Position numbers and translations under genes: made by a program. Below are positions 46,390 to 58,738 of a stretch of DNA of 64,000 bases, one piece after another (positions within the stretch are counted from its first letter, which is position 1; each line of letters opens with the position of its first letter). This DNA is from Erythroxylum novogranatense (Eukaryota > Streptophyta > Magnoliopsida > Malpighiales > Erythroxylaceae), in assembly GCA_029891385.1 (NCBI GenBank), contig CM057227.1, positions 96,415,818-96,479,817 of the forward strand, read 5' to 3'. A model generated the notes under the pieces. That model worked only from the letters and a program-made list of their open reading frames with translations. It was not told the DNA's origin and made no database searches.

Positions 46390-46999
46390 ATCGATACACT
46401 AAATATTGATAGATAAGATGTATAGGAATTAAAATTTTAAGCTAAAATAATGACTAAACCTACTTAACTATTTGGTTAAAATTTTTATATAATACTAGTT
46501 ATCTATCTTGGAATGGTAAGGATGTCAATTTTGGCCTAGGTTGGCGGGCCATTGGCTAGCCATGGGCCAAAAGTGGTTAGCCGACCCGACCACGGCCTAG
46601 AACGGTCGACTCGAACTAGCCTGACTCGTGTCTCAATCATTTTTTACTTTTTTAGAAAAATATAAAGTTGGTTGGGTTGGCCCGACTTGCCTATGTCCCA
46701 TTAGGCCACGGGCCGGCCCATTGACATTCCTATGAGATGGCAATAAGTTGGGCTGGGTTCGAACTGGGACATCATTTTTAAAAAAAATGGAAAAATGACG
46801 TTGTTTTACACCTTCTCTTCAAACCACAGGTCGGGTAGTCTTGGTCCGAGACCCGACCAACCATGAACATTTTACAGTCAAAGTCTTTCCATGCCTTTTA
46901 ATTGGCTAGATGACGTATAATGTTATCATTAATACTTTTTTATGCCACCTCATATCTATGGCTATTCCATGAAATTAATTTCAAATAACGTCACAAATG

Positions 47000-47865
47000 C
47001 TTCATTTAACTAAAAATTCATGATATTAGACAAAATTCTTACCTAATTTAGCTTCCAATTCTTCAAAATCTTCAAGAATACCAAATCTCCTTAATTCACC
47101 AACAACCCACGATTATCATCATCTTGAGAGTGAAAGGCTTGGGTTTTTAGTGAAAATGGAAGAGAAAGCAAGGTGAAAGAGTAGCATGAAAGATGGTCAA
47201 AGATCAAGAAGAAGAGAGGAAGAAGAGAAGCCACGAAAGTTATGGAGAAAAAACCAAAATAAATCACCAATAGCCTTTAAAAGGAGAAGCATCGTGGAAG
47301 ACTCCAAAAGGGTTGGGTTATTTTAATAAAAGCATGGTTTAAGACATGATTAGGCAAGTGATACTTGTCACTTGCCACATGTCTCATTTTTAGGCACTCA
47401 CTTGGTTTCTTTTCAATCAAATTTCAATTTCTACTCAAAATTTTTCCCAAAATTTCAATGGCTCTAGTTAATAAATCTGAAAAATCATTTATCTAAATTT
47501 CCATTGCCATTGGACAGTAATTTCTACTACCGTTAAACAATTATTCTGCCACTTGGCATTTTTCCTAGTCTAGAAATTACCTCGAAATTTCAGAAAAGAA
47601 AAGAAAATTTCTAAAATTATCAAAAAATTCGAAAACCACAAACACCCTCTCCAACTCAAATTTTCATATAAACAAATCACATTTCTTAACACTTATACCG
47701 GGAATTGTTATGAATGCATATACAGTCATTTTCATGTGCAAAATTCACTATTCATATATGTATGCGGATGCTAGATTATGCATGAACATGTAAAGGCATT
47801 TTTAAACGCTCATTGACCACTCAGAATTACTATTCTAACCTCCCTGTCGGTAATGAGATGTTACA
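47000..47865 (-). mobile_element. Gypsy LTR tail fragment (copy B)
   Basis: Copy of 12150-13018. The terminal sequence here is GAGATGTTACA, one base different. Confidence 0.7.
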
Positions 47866-47884
47866 AAGTTAATCTGGATTAAAT

Positions 47885-48440
47885 TCATTATGATCTATAG
47901 GTTCCTCTCGAGTTGCTTCCCAAGGTGGTAGAAGGTATATGTTGACGAAGCCACTACTTATTGCTAAGTTCAAGCATTGCCTGGATTTAGCCGACATTCT
48001 TGATACTTGCTTATTACGAAGAGAGCTCCTACTTTCGATCTTACGTCAAGGTGGAGATTTGTTGGGATAATAACCCAAGCTTTCAAGATTTCTACTCTAT
48101 GTAGATTCCTACTTTGTGTAGATTCCTACTCTATGTAAGTTTTCTTTCCTCTTTTTGACACTATTTTCAAGTTCCTATTCTATGTAAGTTCTCTACGTTA
48201 GGATTATACTACTATGTAAACACCCCCTCGGGGGTCCTTTGTAACATCTATTCGTGTACTTTTCATTAGTCCTGAGATTTGTGTGAGAGAGAAAAAAAAA
48301 CAGTTGTAATTTTTCTCCTTGACATGGAGCATGTTTTCGGGCTCTCTTCGCCCTATAGGTTTTTCTCCTGGCACTCAGGTTTCCACAGGAAAATTCTTTG
48401 TACTTCTACTGTTTTTTCTCTATTTATTTATTTATTTATT
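47885..48440 (+). mobile_element. Copia 3' end with LTR (copy B)
   Basis: Copy of 13040-13600. The purine tract AAGGTGGAGATT is followed by the LTR start TGTTGGGATAATAACC at 48060. The ATTT microsatellite is shorter than in copy A. Confidence 0.75.
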
Positions 48441-49092
48441 TTACTATAGAAATGAGTATGTTGTTATTTATTTATTTTTAAAGAAAAACCTGTTGTGAAA
48501 TATTAAAAATATCATATTTTTATTTTGTGAAATTATTGTATTTTTTAATTTTAGAAACAACTAATTGCGACAATAAGTATTTTAATAGTTTTTTAATAAA
48601 ACCATAACAAGAAACAAATAGACCCTAAAGTTTTAAAAATTGGTCATTCAATAAAAATTGTAAAAGATTAAGCAGTGAATAAAAAAGATTAAACACTTTA
48701 AGATTAGTTCATAATGGAGCTAGTTCCAACACACGTATAATGACATGCCTATTTTGCTACATCGACACAAACTAGTTGAAAATTAGCAACCGTCACGCCA
48801 ACTTAATTAGTTTGAAGGAGTCCAACTAATCACACGTGGAACTATAGACAATAAAAGTAGCTAGACCGTAGAACATAATGATCGGCGAACCGCCATAAGT
48901 CGATGATACAATTGGTGTGAGGAGTTGAGCTAACAATGAACAAAATTCTTACCAACCTACATTTGGTCTCTACCATTTTCCACCTCCCAAATCAATAAAA
49001 CCCCACCACAATTGGAACTAACAACAATCACAAGAAACACTATTATCAATATTTCACAAGTTGCGTTCTCTCCCCTCTTACGCTTCCAAGCT

Positions 49093-49605
49093 ATGGCCAA
49101 TCTTCGCTTCCCATCCACAATCTTACTACTCTGCTGCTCAACTTGTCATTGTTCAAACTCATATGCTATCCGGTGAACACCCACAATCTTCTCGAAGCAA
49201 CATTGCCACAGATACCGAGCTTCCAAAGCCCGGATACGAAATTCAAACTCGAGTTACCGAGCTTCCAAAGCACGAGATACAAAAATTCCTAAACTGAGTT
49301 ACTGAACTTCCAAAACCCGAACTCCCAACTTTACTAAACTCGAATCGCGAACTTCCCAAATTTGAAGTTCCAACATTACCGAAATTCAAAACTCAAGTCC
49401 CAACCCCGCAAAACATGAGTTGCGAGAAATTCCAAAGCGAAGTCCCAAGTTGCTGAATTGCCGAAATTCCAAAACTGAAGTCCCAACTTTGCCAAAACCA
49501 GAGTTGCGAAATCCCAAGCCGAAGTCCCAAGTTGCCTTAATTGTCCAAGCCCACACTCCCAACAAAACCAGGCCTTCCAATTCTCGAGGATCACCTTAAG
49601 TAAAT
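49093..49605 (+). pseudogene. PELPK-type secreted repeat protein gene, frameshifted (copy B)
   Basis: The ATG at 49093 begins MANLRFPSTILLL, a plausible signal peptide start. The frame then closes after 27 codons, because leader and repeat region are in different frames. The repeats (about 49205-49590) include TELPKPG, VTELPKHEIQK and later KPELRN and VPTLPK-type pieces. As in copy A, expected CCAGA positions read CGA, CCGA or CTGA. Copies A and B often differ at those very positions. The protein would be exported to the cell wall. Whether either copy is expressed cannot be told. Confidence 0.68.
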
Positions 49606-50724
49606 TTCTAGTGCTTAAGTCGCCACTACTTTCAATTATTTGTTAATGATATTGTAGACTATGGGGTGGGACTTGAGTTTGAGAGCGATGTATCAAGCAT
49701 TATTTCGCTATTATTATGTATTTTCTTCACTATTTTATTATGAAATATTGTTTTATATAAAATTAATCTCATAGAATAGAATAGGATTATGGAAGATAAC
49801 ACAATGAAATAAAATAGAAGTTGAGCATACTACCAAATTTATTTTTTGATATTCACTTTCACATTAAAAATTCAGTGCATATTTAGTTTAAATAGAGCAT
49901 GTGAGATATGATTCAATTTTGTATTTTCACATGCAAAGTTAATTAAACTTATATAATCATTATAGATGTGTTCATGGTAATATTAACATAGTCTTTAGTA
50001 ATATTAAGCTATTCATATTCAAATTAGACAATAATATTTCATAAGTTATAATTTAAAACCTTAGTTTAGAATTTAAAAAAACATTTTCATTTAAATTAGT
50101 TAGTTCTAGCTAACAATTTCAAAGATTTCATTCATTTAATTATATACTTTCCTCCTTAAAAACCTTACTTATCATCACAATTATGTATTCAAAATTTTGC
50201 CATAATCCAATTTCTAATTTTTAATTAGGCTACATTAGTATAATCAATAAATACTGAGAACAAAAAATCATTCACTTTTGTTTCATTATTATTTCCAACA
50301 AAATAACTAACCAATTTGATATAAACCACAATGCCCAATGAGATTTTTAAGGTGGACATTAAATTGCTAACTATGTTATAGACTCTAAGGTCCATGCTCC
50401 AGTCTTACTTAAACCTACCCATTAGACTTGTGGCCAACTAGAAAATAACATTTTCCCCTAAATGTTTTGTTCCATAATAGTGGTATGTTGTGGAAAAAAA
50501 AAAGATTGTGAGCATTGCTTTCTTCCATTGTGCTTTATCTTATTTGCATCAATCTACTGAATTTTTGTATTTTCTAATCAACTTCCATCATCTTAAGGAG
50601 GTATCTTAATTTTAATCCCACTATATACACATGCTTTAAAGCTATATATATTTATTTGGTTAATTGTGGCATTGGTTGTAATGATTGTGTGTTAAAATCA
50701 TGTTGACACTGTATATTTAATGCT

Positions 50725-51820
50725 CACTAAAAGGTAATTTAGTTAGGGATCATTTATATAAATTCACTAACAAATCATGTATGTTTTTTAAGAAAACTCC
50801 TAAAATGTCAAATGGTGCAATTTTTTAACTTAAAAGTGAATATATTAATTTGATTGTTAAACTCATAATTGTTATACCCAGTTGTACTTATTTCATGTTA
50901 AAGATAAAGTCATGGATTTTTACCTATAAAAGAATAGTTTGATTAGGAGAAAATGAAAAATTAAATATAGTTTATTAATTAAATAATAATAAGATAGACA
51001 TTTCAAAATCATATTTAATATCGCATTTGTGTGAAACTTTAACTAATATTTATGAACAATTTATCAAGTCTAGAAGCCACATACACTCTTTTTAATTGGA
51101 AAAATCCTAGTGAATTTTTATATAAAAAGCTCATGATCACAAATATCGATCGAGATGTGAAATTATGAAATTATGTTTTGATAAAGATATTAAAGGCAAA
51201 TCGAATGTTAAAAATATTTTTATATTAAAGAATTGTGAGAAAGTAACTAAGATATGTTAAATTTTAAATTTTTATTCTTATTTCCTTTTTATGTCATTGA
51301 GAAATTTTATCTCTAAATTATATCATATATCCTTTGTGATAGAATAAGAATTGATGCACTAATTATTGATAGATAACATGTATAGGAATTAAAATTTTAA
51401 GCTACTTAACTAAACCTACTTAACTATTTGGTGAAACCGTTTTATATAATACTAGTTATCTACCTTGGGATGGTAGGGATGTCAATTTTAGCTCGGCTCG
51501 GGTTGACCACGCCACGAGCCAAAAGTGGTCAGCCTGACCCAGCCATGGGCCGAGCATGGGCGTTAATATTATTATAAGATTATTATTATAAGATTATTAT
51601 TAAGAGCATGAGCACGAGCCAAAACTGGGTTGAGCCATTAATATTATTATAAGATGGCAACAGATCGGGCTGGGCTCAAGCCGGGCCATCACTTTTAAAA
51701 AATTTGAAAAAACGACATCATTTTGCACCTTCTCTTCAAGCCATGGGTCAGTTAGTCTTAGCCCGTGACCTAGCCAACCTAGGACAAAATCAGGGGACCA
51801 AGACTGTCATCCTTATATCT
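50725..51820 (+). repeat. Partial, diverged third duplication copy (C)
   Basis: Starts CACTAAAAGGTAATTTAG as at 1152, follows the AT-rich spacer, passes an uninterrupted version of the Sirevirus site (AGAATAAGAATTGATGC near 51342) and ends in the fold-back repeat. It is visibly more diverged than A and B are from each other. A small ATTATTATAAG microsatellite lies at about 51568-51602. Confidence 0.85.
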
Positions 51821-52095
51821 ATCAAGAAATATTTCTTTTTCAATAAAATGTTTTATGATTTATTAATTTGTTAATATTAAAATCAACAAGAAAATTGATA
51901 TTTTCGTTACTAAAGTTCTTAAAACTTTTTGATAGATAGATTACAAATATTTTAATCTAAAAGAAAAAATTGCAAAAATGATCTCTAATTTGAGATCTAT
52001 TAGGGATTGTAGTGGGCCAGACTAGGCTCATGTTTATGGGATGGGCCGAAAGCCCTAACTTTTTTAAATAATTTTTTTATCTTTTGAAATTTTTA
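51821..52095. other. AT-rich DNA, no gene
   Basis: I see nothing coding. A short GTGGGCCAGACTAGGCTCATG stretch near 52012 may be the edge of another fold-back repeat. Confidence 0.5.
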
Positions 52096-52640
52096 TAAAA
52101 TTTTAAAGTGATCAATTCAACTAATTAAAGTTACAAATTTCAACTTATTTATACAAATTAAGATTTTACAACGAAAGAATATATAAAACGGATGAAATCA
52201 AATTCATTAATAAAGAAGAAATCATAATTAAAGTGATAAATTCAAGTAATTGAAGATACAAAATTCTATTGATTAATAAAATTGAGATTTTATAATGAAT
52301 GAATAAGTAAAATGTACATATATTGACAAAATGAATAAGAAGAAATTAAATTTATTAACAAAGATGACAGGATTATAGGAAATGAAAATTATATAATCGC
52401 AGTGATCAATTCAATTAATTAAAGTTACAAATTTCAATTTTTCTTGAAAAAGTAGTTATGGATTTTAATTTAGTAGTAAAATTGAGATTTTATAATAAAT
52501 GAATATATAAAACGTAAATATATTGATAAAATAAATAAGTTGAAACTAAATTCATTACTAAAGGATGATAGGATCATAGGAAATGAAAGAAAATATTATA
52601 ATTAAAATGAGAAATTCAATTAATTGAAGTTAAGAATTTA
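52096..52640. repeat. Degenerate tandem repeat, about four units
   Basis: The phrase GTGATCAATTCAA(C/T)TAATTAAAGTTAC and variants recur at about 52109, 52233, 52401 and 52606. Between them lie TTGAGATTTTATAATGAATG and AAATTCATTAA(T/C)AAAG phrases. Unit lengths are uneven (about 124, 168 and 205 bp), so this is old and decayed. Confidence 0.65.
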
Positions 52641-53275
52641 GTTAATTACCAAAAAAATTCAAAATTTTCATCAAATTTTCAATTATAACTTGAACTTTAA
52701 AAAGTAGTAATAAAATGCCTAAATTTTTAATTTTTTAATTCTAGCCTGACATTAGTCTTATCGTTATTTTTGCTGACGTGGCACTGCCATGTGTCAAGGG
52801 TCTCTCATTAATCAGACACATCAACGTAGTTAGCATAAGTCAGTCTAATTATTAAAACGATGTCGTTTCAACAAATAAACAACAGACTCGGTCGTTAAAG
52901 AAATCATTGCTCGACCTTTAACCTAATTCCCTAAGTTTGTCAATGCCAAGGCCGTCGTCAAAGAAATCATTGCTCGACCAACTCCACTGTATGCAAAAAA
53001 ACCAAACCACTAAAGGGCATCTATGTATTGTTGGAAATGGTTGGATACATTTGAAGCATATAATTTTCGTGGCTTATGTAGACAGTGTTGTACCATTTTC
53101 TTCAAATTATAATATGGTTTTTTATGGGTAAACTATTAAATGGAAGTGACTAAATGATAATATGCCACTAAGTAGGAATGTTGTTTCCAGCTCTTTGTAA
53201 TTTGAAGGCGATCTATCTGGTGCAATACCCTTTACTTGGTCTTGGAAATTTTAGTTCAGATGAAATATCTTGTAG
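52641..53275. other. Intergenic DNA with GACGTGGC/ACGATGTCGT motifs
   Basis: No recognisable gene. 52765-52870 has CTGACGTGGCA and AAACGATGTCGTTT strings, common in plant repeat termini. A short frame at 52937-53131 has no similarity I recognise. Confidence 0.45.
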
Positions 53276-54396
53276 ACTACTAACTTTTTGGTGTTTATGA
53301 ACAGATAGAAGTCCTTTGGAACAAAGGGAAGATGCCACTGCCTCTACATCACCCATTGATAATAAAGGGTCGAAGCTTATATCGAATGGGAACTCTAAGA
53401 CATGTTTATCTAAAAGACTTTCCTTTTTTGTCATTTGATTGCTTTCCTTTCGTGTGCACAAGGTGAAAATTTTACCGAGTTGCCGTTATTTTCTCCTCAG
53501 ATGTGGGAAGATGAAGATGAAAGATTTAAAGTTATTATAGAAAAGAAATTTAGGGGTTCTCTTGCTAGGTCAGATAGAAAAACCAAAATCTAGGAGAAAG
53601 AGAAGAAGAAATTACTGAGATAATAAGGTTATCTGTTTTAGTTTCACTTGACATCATCTTCACTTAACAAGTTTTAGGCAAACTAGTGCAATGCAATTGC
53701 TAAGCTAGTTTAGGTATTCTAATGCTCTTGCAATTTTCTATATGTTACAAGGCTCAAAAGAAGAAGGATCCTGAAAACATTTTGCCCCATTTGACAGATA
53801 ATATGGGAGTTCAAACTCATCAATCATGTTTTGCTCTTAAAGTGCAACAAATAGTTGTCCAACCTCAAAAGTCCTATATCTTTATCAATGTGGGAACAAC
53901 ATTTTCCCAATCTTGACTGTTAAGTGTTTCTGTTGAATCTAGAAACATGGGAGATCAAATGTGTAATTCAGTTACTCAAATTGACGTTGAGAAACCTAGA
54001 ATGTAAGGTCAGAAAATACATCTATTCAGCAGTTGGTAACTCAATTTCAACCTTCCAGCTTCTTAGTCCAAAAAGTCATAGAGAAGTAATAATCTCAACC
54101 AGGTTACTTATGGCTCAGTTAAGTTAAACGACCATGAAGTTCACAAACAGAGTGTTGATAGTGTCAATAATGGCAGTTATGCTTTCCATGAACGATGCAG
54201 TGGTTGGCAATATGGGATTTCTGGCTTTCATCATCCTAAGAGTCGTCCACTACATAAACAACCATTAAGAACTGTAAAAGCTCAGCAGCCATTAAAAAGC
54301 TTGAACCATCACCATCTGACAAACCTATCCTATAGACAATGTTGGCCTCGTTTTCGAAACCCAACTCTTGCTCTAAAAATCATGAGACGTGAGTGT
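53276..54396 (+). pseudogene. Possible host-gene exons of unknown function
   Basis: The strand reads like coding exons split by introns. A TATGAACAG acceptor precedes SPLEQREDATASTSPIDNKGSK (53276-53437). Then comes LPLFSPQMWEDEDERFKVIIEKKFRGSLARSDRK (about 53475-53585) and a possible GT..AG intron (about 53631-53752). AQKKKDPENILPHLTDN...QPQKSY follows (53752-53915), then HEVHKQSVDSVNNGSYAFHERCSGWQYGISGFHHPKSRPL (about 54135-54270). Composition is gene-like, not transposon-like, but frames shift and stops occur. I do not recognise the family. The last exon stops just before a solo LTR inserted at 54402. The CCCH exon at 61.7 kb could belong to the same broken gene. Confidence 0.5.
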
Positions 54397-55179
54397 GTGT
54401 ATGTAACACCCCACTCCCGTATGACCCGAACCAGACATCGATGGTGATATCCGAGTCCGTGCCCTGCGAGGGTGGCGTGCTATATCACTCAGTCAAAAAC
54501 TCGGTATAATTTTTTTTTTGAAACATAAACATACACAACATATATATATATTATGCAGAAAACAATTTACATACAATCATTAATAAGTACATTGGCCGCG
54601 GAGGCCCTATTCATGAATACAATTTAGTTCAACCCGTTAATTTTACAACATGACCTAATCATTTGTACAAAAAATTCAGAAAGTACAATTTTTCTTAGAC
54701 ACTAAGGCAGACACGAACTGATCCCGACTTCTTCTAGCATTATACGCCCGTTGTCTAACGAGGTATTCTTCTGAGTCCTGAAAAATAATTGCAATTTTTT
54801 GGGTGAGTTTTGTGAACTCAGTGAGGTAACCATCATCGATGGTTCACTCAATTTATTCAACACATCAATTCACATAACGATATTCACATTCTTGCATGTT
54901 TGACCACATTTTACAATTTTACTTAAGCATAGACAATTAAATACATTTCATACGATTAGGCATCCATAACCAATTGAATTCACTAAACACTCAAGCATAA
55001 TATAGTTGTTTCATAATTCACAATCAGAAGTACCCCATGACTATTATCATATCAGTATATGACATTTTGCCTTTCACTCAACCAAATAGATCAAATCAAA
55101 AGCAGCATGTAACATTTTTTTTCAATTTATTTCAGTGTTGTGACCGATCGCTTGAACTGTCTCCATAAGGGCACGTCAA

Positions 55180-55395
55180 TTGTTGAGCCATAGGCTCTGG
55201 AACTGTCCCATTAAGGGCTCATTAATAGTTAAGCTTGTAGCTCTGAAAATATCCCATTAAGGGCTCATTAATCATTGAGTTTGTAGCTTTGAAATTGTCT
55301 CATTAAGGGCTCATTAATCGTTGAGCTTGTCACTCTGAAACTGTCCATTAAGGGCTCATTAATCTTTGAGCTTGTAGCTCTGAAACTGTGGCTGC
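55180..55395. repeat. About 50-bp tandem repeat in the solo LTR
   Basis: Four to five units containing CATTAAGGGCTCATTAATC, GTTGAGCTTGTAGCTCTG and AAACTGTC. The array is bracketed by GTGACCG (about 55140) and CGGTCAC (about 55398), which are inverted copies and could form a stem. Confidence 0.88.
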
Positions 55396-56194
55396 TCCGG
55401 TCACAACTATCATTAACTGATTTTGCAATCATGCACGTATTCATTTATGCTACATTTCAATCACTTTATTCACGTATTCCTATATCACAATCATTTTCAA
55501 ATTATCACAATCGGACAATTTATTGACAATATTTCACATTAAAACACAATGAAAATTTCACGTACCCATGACACTTCTATACCATATCTTTCCAAGTACT
55601 CCAGACCTTCTGTCTCCGGAGTTCACAAACATACAATATCCCACCGTTATCCTCCACATAATCAAAATCAAATAATCATAAGCCAATGATAAGTAAGAAA
55701 CCATCTAGGTCACTCACCTATAGCTTCCGAGCTAATGCCTGGAAGTCTCGGCAACGTCCGTATGCTGACGTTTCAAATGTGCCTCTATAACATTCAAAAT
55801 ATACAGCTATTACCAAATGCACAATCAGGACTATTTAATAATGCACATGTAGCAATTAAAATGTGTACAATGCATGTTCGTGACATTCCCAGCATTATCC
55901 CATAATTCACATCACAAAAGATTCTCCTATGACTTAGGAAATCATAGGCACCAAAATCACGCAATTTGGACCTCTATAGGTCCAATTATTGATAAAACAC
56001 GAAGCAGAAAAATTACTACTCGATCCTCTTACTTCGACCTAACCAATTCCCGATAATTTTAGCTCTAAAAATACCTAATTTTATAAATAAATGAAATTCA
56101 ATGTTTCACGAATCCGATGCCTCGAGAATCAGGTCAATCGGATGTCGGACGAAAAAGTTATAAGCAAAAGAGTGGAGAGAGGTCAGTTCAGGAA

Positions 56195-56262
56195 AACTAC
56201 ATGTTTAAGTCGACTTGTCAGGGGTTGTAGTCGACCTAGTCGACTACAGTGACCCACTGAAT
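56195..56262. repeat. TAGTCGAC-type palindromic cluster in the solo LTR
   Basis: Phrases AGTCGACTTG, TAGTCGACCTAGTCGACTAC: the GTCGAC hexamer occurs three times. It lies between AAAAGTTATAAGCAAAAGAG and the ATAACTCCTTACTCCGAACTC segment, at the same relative position as the arrays of the other LTRs. Confidence 0.75.
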
Positions 56263-58738
56263 TCTTCTGCCGATATCCCAACTTTCACAGGTCATAACTC
56301 CTTACTCCGAACTCTAAATTGGACAAACTTGGTATCAATTTCAAGATAAAAGAGAGATCTACAAGTTTTATGAAGGGCACAAAAACCAATTTCATCTCTA
56401 TGGGTGTCAAAAATGCAACCAAAGTTACTTCCTACACAATGTTTAACAAAACAGTATACCAATTTGCAAAAATCATAACTTTTCATTCCTTTTGCCAAAA
56501 ATTCCAAAATTTATGTCAATCAAAATATAAAAACAAATTCTACAACTTTCATGAACAACTTGGAAGCCAATTCCATCTTTAACCAAATCAAATTCTCAAG
56601 CAAAGCTTCTGCCCACATGTGTCACCCTGAACAATATACAATATTCTAAAATTCATAACTTTCTAACCAATTGTCAAAAAATTACAAGCTCTATATCACT
56701 GAAAAGATAATAAAACAAGCTACACTTCTCATAAAGGACTCAGAAACAAATTCTATCACTAACCAGTTCAAATTAACCCATTAATTTGGCTGCCCTGTTA
56801 AGCTTGTTAAAATAGCATAAAACCTAACCATAGCCAAAACTTTACAATTTTATATCTAACAATCCTTACATCCAAAATTCGCATACAATACCTCATTCGA
56901 AAGCTACAACAATCCTCTTCAACTTTCCAGAAGGTCACTTGAGCCAATTTCATTCTTAACAGTCAAAAATAAATATCAGAACACAGAAAGCACAAAATCT
57001 ATGTCCTTAGAGCATTTGCACACCAAAACACAATTTGGGCTGAATTACCACTTGAACATTATCAGACCATAACTTTCAATCGACACATCGAAACATATCA
57101 TACTTAGTGGCGTTATAAAGCTAGCAAGTAAATCTTCAACTTTCATGAAGGCTAATTTCACAAAATCTGTCTCCTTTCTCCTAGAAAAATTCTCAAAGTT
57201 TTAGGTCTTCAATAATGGAACCAAAATCCGGATACTATTCATCCAGCACACATATCTCAACTTCCAAGCAAAATTTAAAACCTTTAAAACCATAATTGAA
57301 CAAAACTTCCTTCATATGAATTCAAGCCATGCTTCTTAAGTTTAATTTAAGTCAAACCTGAACTCAATAGCACAACCATATCAAAAGTTATGACCAAAAA
57401 TTTGAAACCTACACAAAGTAACATTTTCCAGATTTCATATCTAACACAACTTCTTTCATTCTAACACCATTCTTACATCAATAAACATCCAATTTAGTCA
57501 CTAATTCAGCCACAACTTCATCTAGATCTTCACTTGAACACTTAACCATAAAATTTCCAGCACACAAGCTCCATCATTGCCTTTTAAGAATTAATCATCT
57601 AACGTCATTAAAACCACTTCAAAACACACAATTCACACATTACACATGTTGAACGTCATCCTCAATCACCCATAAATTCACCAAGCAAATAATCTACCCA
57701 TTTACACTAACCACAAGTTCAAGTAATTAATGTACAATTCATCATAAGGAATGCTTCTAGCTACCATAAAACACAAAACTTACCTATTAAAGCTTCAATC
57801 TTCCAATCTTCCTAACTTCTCCCAATCTCTCCAACTTTCCCCATCATATACGACCATCAACTCTCAAAGCTTAGCTTAGGATTTTTCTTTGTGGACAAAG
57901 GAAGAGGAAGCACATACCATAGGAGGGGTTCTTGTGTGGATGGAGGTGAGTAGCAATTAAGCTAAAAAGAGGGAGAAAAATTCAATGAAGGAGAAGAGGA
58001 AGCTCCATCAGATGAGAGAGGAAAAAAACTCACTTTAAAAGCCCTTTTTCTCTTTTCAAAATGGAAACATCGTGAAGCCTCCCAAAGGTAGATGTTTATG
58101 CAACACTTACACATAAGATTAGGTAGGCAAGTGACATATGTCACTTGCCACTTGTCATGTTTTTAATGGTTCATTTATTTCCTTTCCAAAACAATTTAAT
58201 TTCTAGTCCAATTTCTCTCCAAATTCTAATGATTCAAAGTAATAAATCCTGAAATCATGCCCCTAATGTTCCAGTGTCATTGGATCGTCATTTCCAGTAC
58301 CGAAAATCCAATCAGTCTGTCACTTGTAAATTTTTCGGTTTGGAAAAGTATCCCGAAAAATTTTCAGAAAAATTTCTAAAATTCCACAAAAATGAAAAAC
58401 ACACAAAAATCCACTCTAATTTGATTTTCAAACACAAATAACACATTTTTCACAATAATTACATATGCTGGGAAATGTCATGAATGCATGTACAAACATG
58501 TGCATATACAAAAATTACAATTTATGCATATATGGAGGCCATATTAGGCATGACCATGCCGAGATACGTTTACACACTCATATGCCATTCCAAACTACCA
58601 TTTTACCCTTCCCATCGGAGATGGGATGTTACAGTGTATTACCTTGTAGGGTTGTTTCAATGAACCCTCATTAGCTATCATCTCATATGGGTGGCGTGCC
58701 CACACCAGTCAATTGTCAAAAACGAACTCATTTCTCCT

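Larger units (their letters stand above)
44651..50730 (+). repeat. Segmental duplication, copy B
   Basis: Copy of 1-15846 without the Sirevirus. It starts TAGGACTCGCCTGC like position 1 and ends in CACTAA, where copy C is joined. It carries the same sub-features in the same order. Confidence 0.93.
54402..58633 (-). mobile_element. Solo gypsy LTR, 4.2 kb, perfect target duplication
   Basis: Plus-strand ends are TGTAACACCCCACTCCC and GGGATGTTACA, flanked by GTGTA at 54397-54401 and at 58634-58638. Inside it shows the same landmarks as the other gypsy LTRs: CCTGAAAAATAA..GTGAGTTTTGTGAACTCAGTGAG, AACTTCCGAGCT-like with GGAAGTC, GCCTCTATAAC, and GAATCAGGTCAATCGGATG. There are many phrases of the kind TCTACAAGTTTTATGAAG repeated with variation at 56280-57500. 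No internal domain remains, so it formed by LTR-LTR recombination. Confidence 0.93.

Noticed and set aside
53213..53461. Minus-strand 82-codon frame as a gene
   Set aside because: The opposite strand has splice-like signals and gene-like protein (SPLEQREDATASTSPIDNKG), so the minus frame is probably its shadow.
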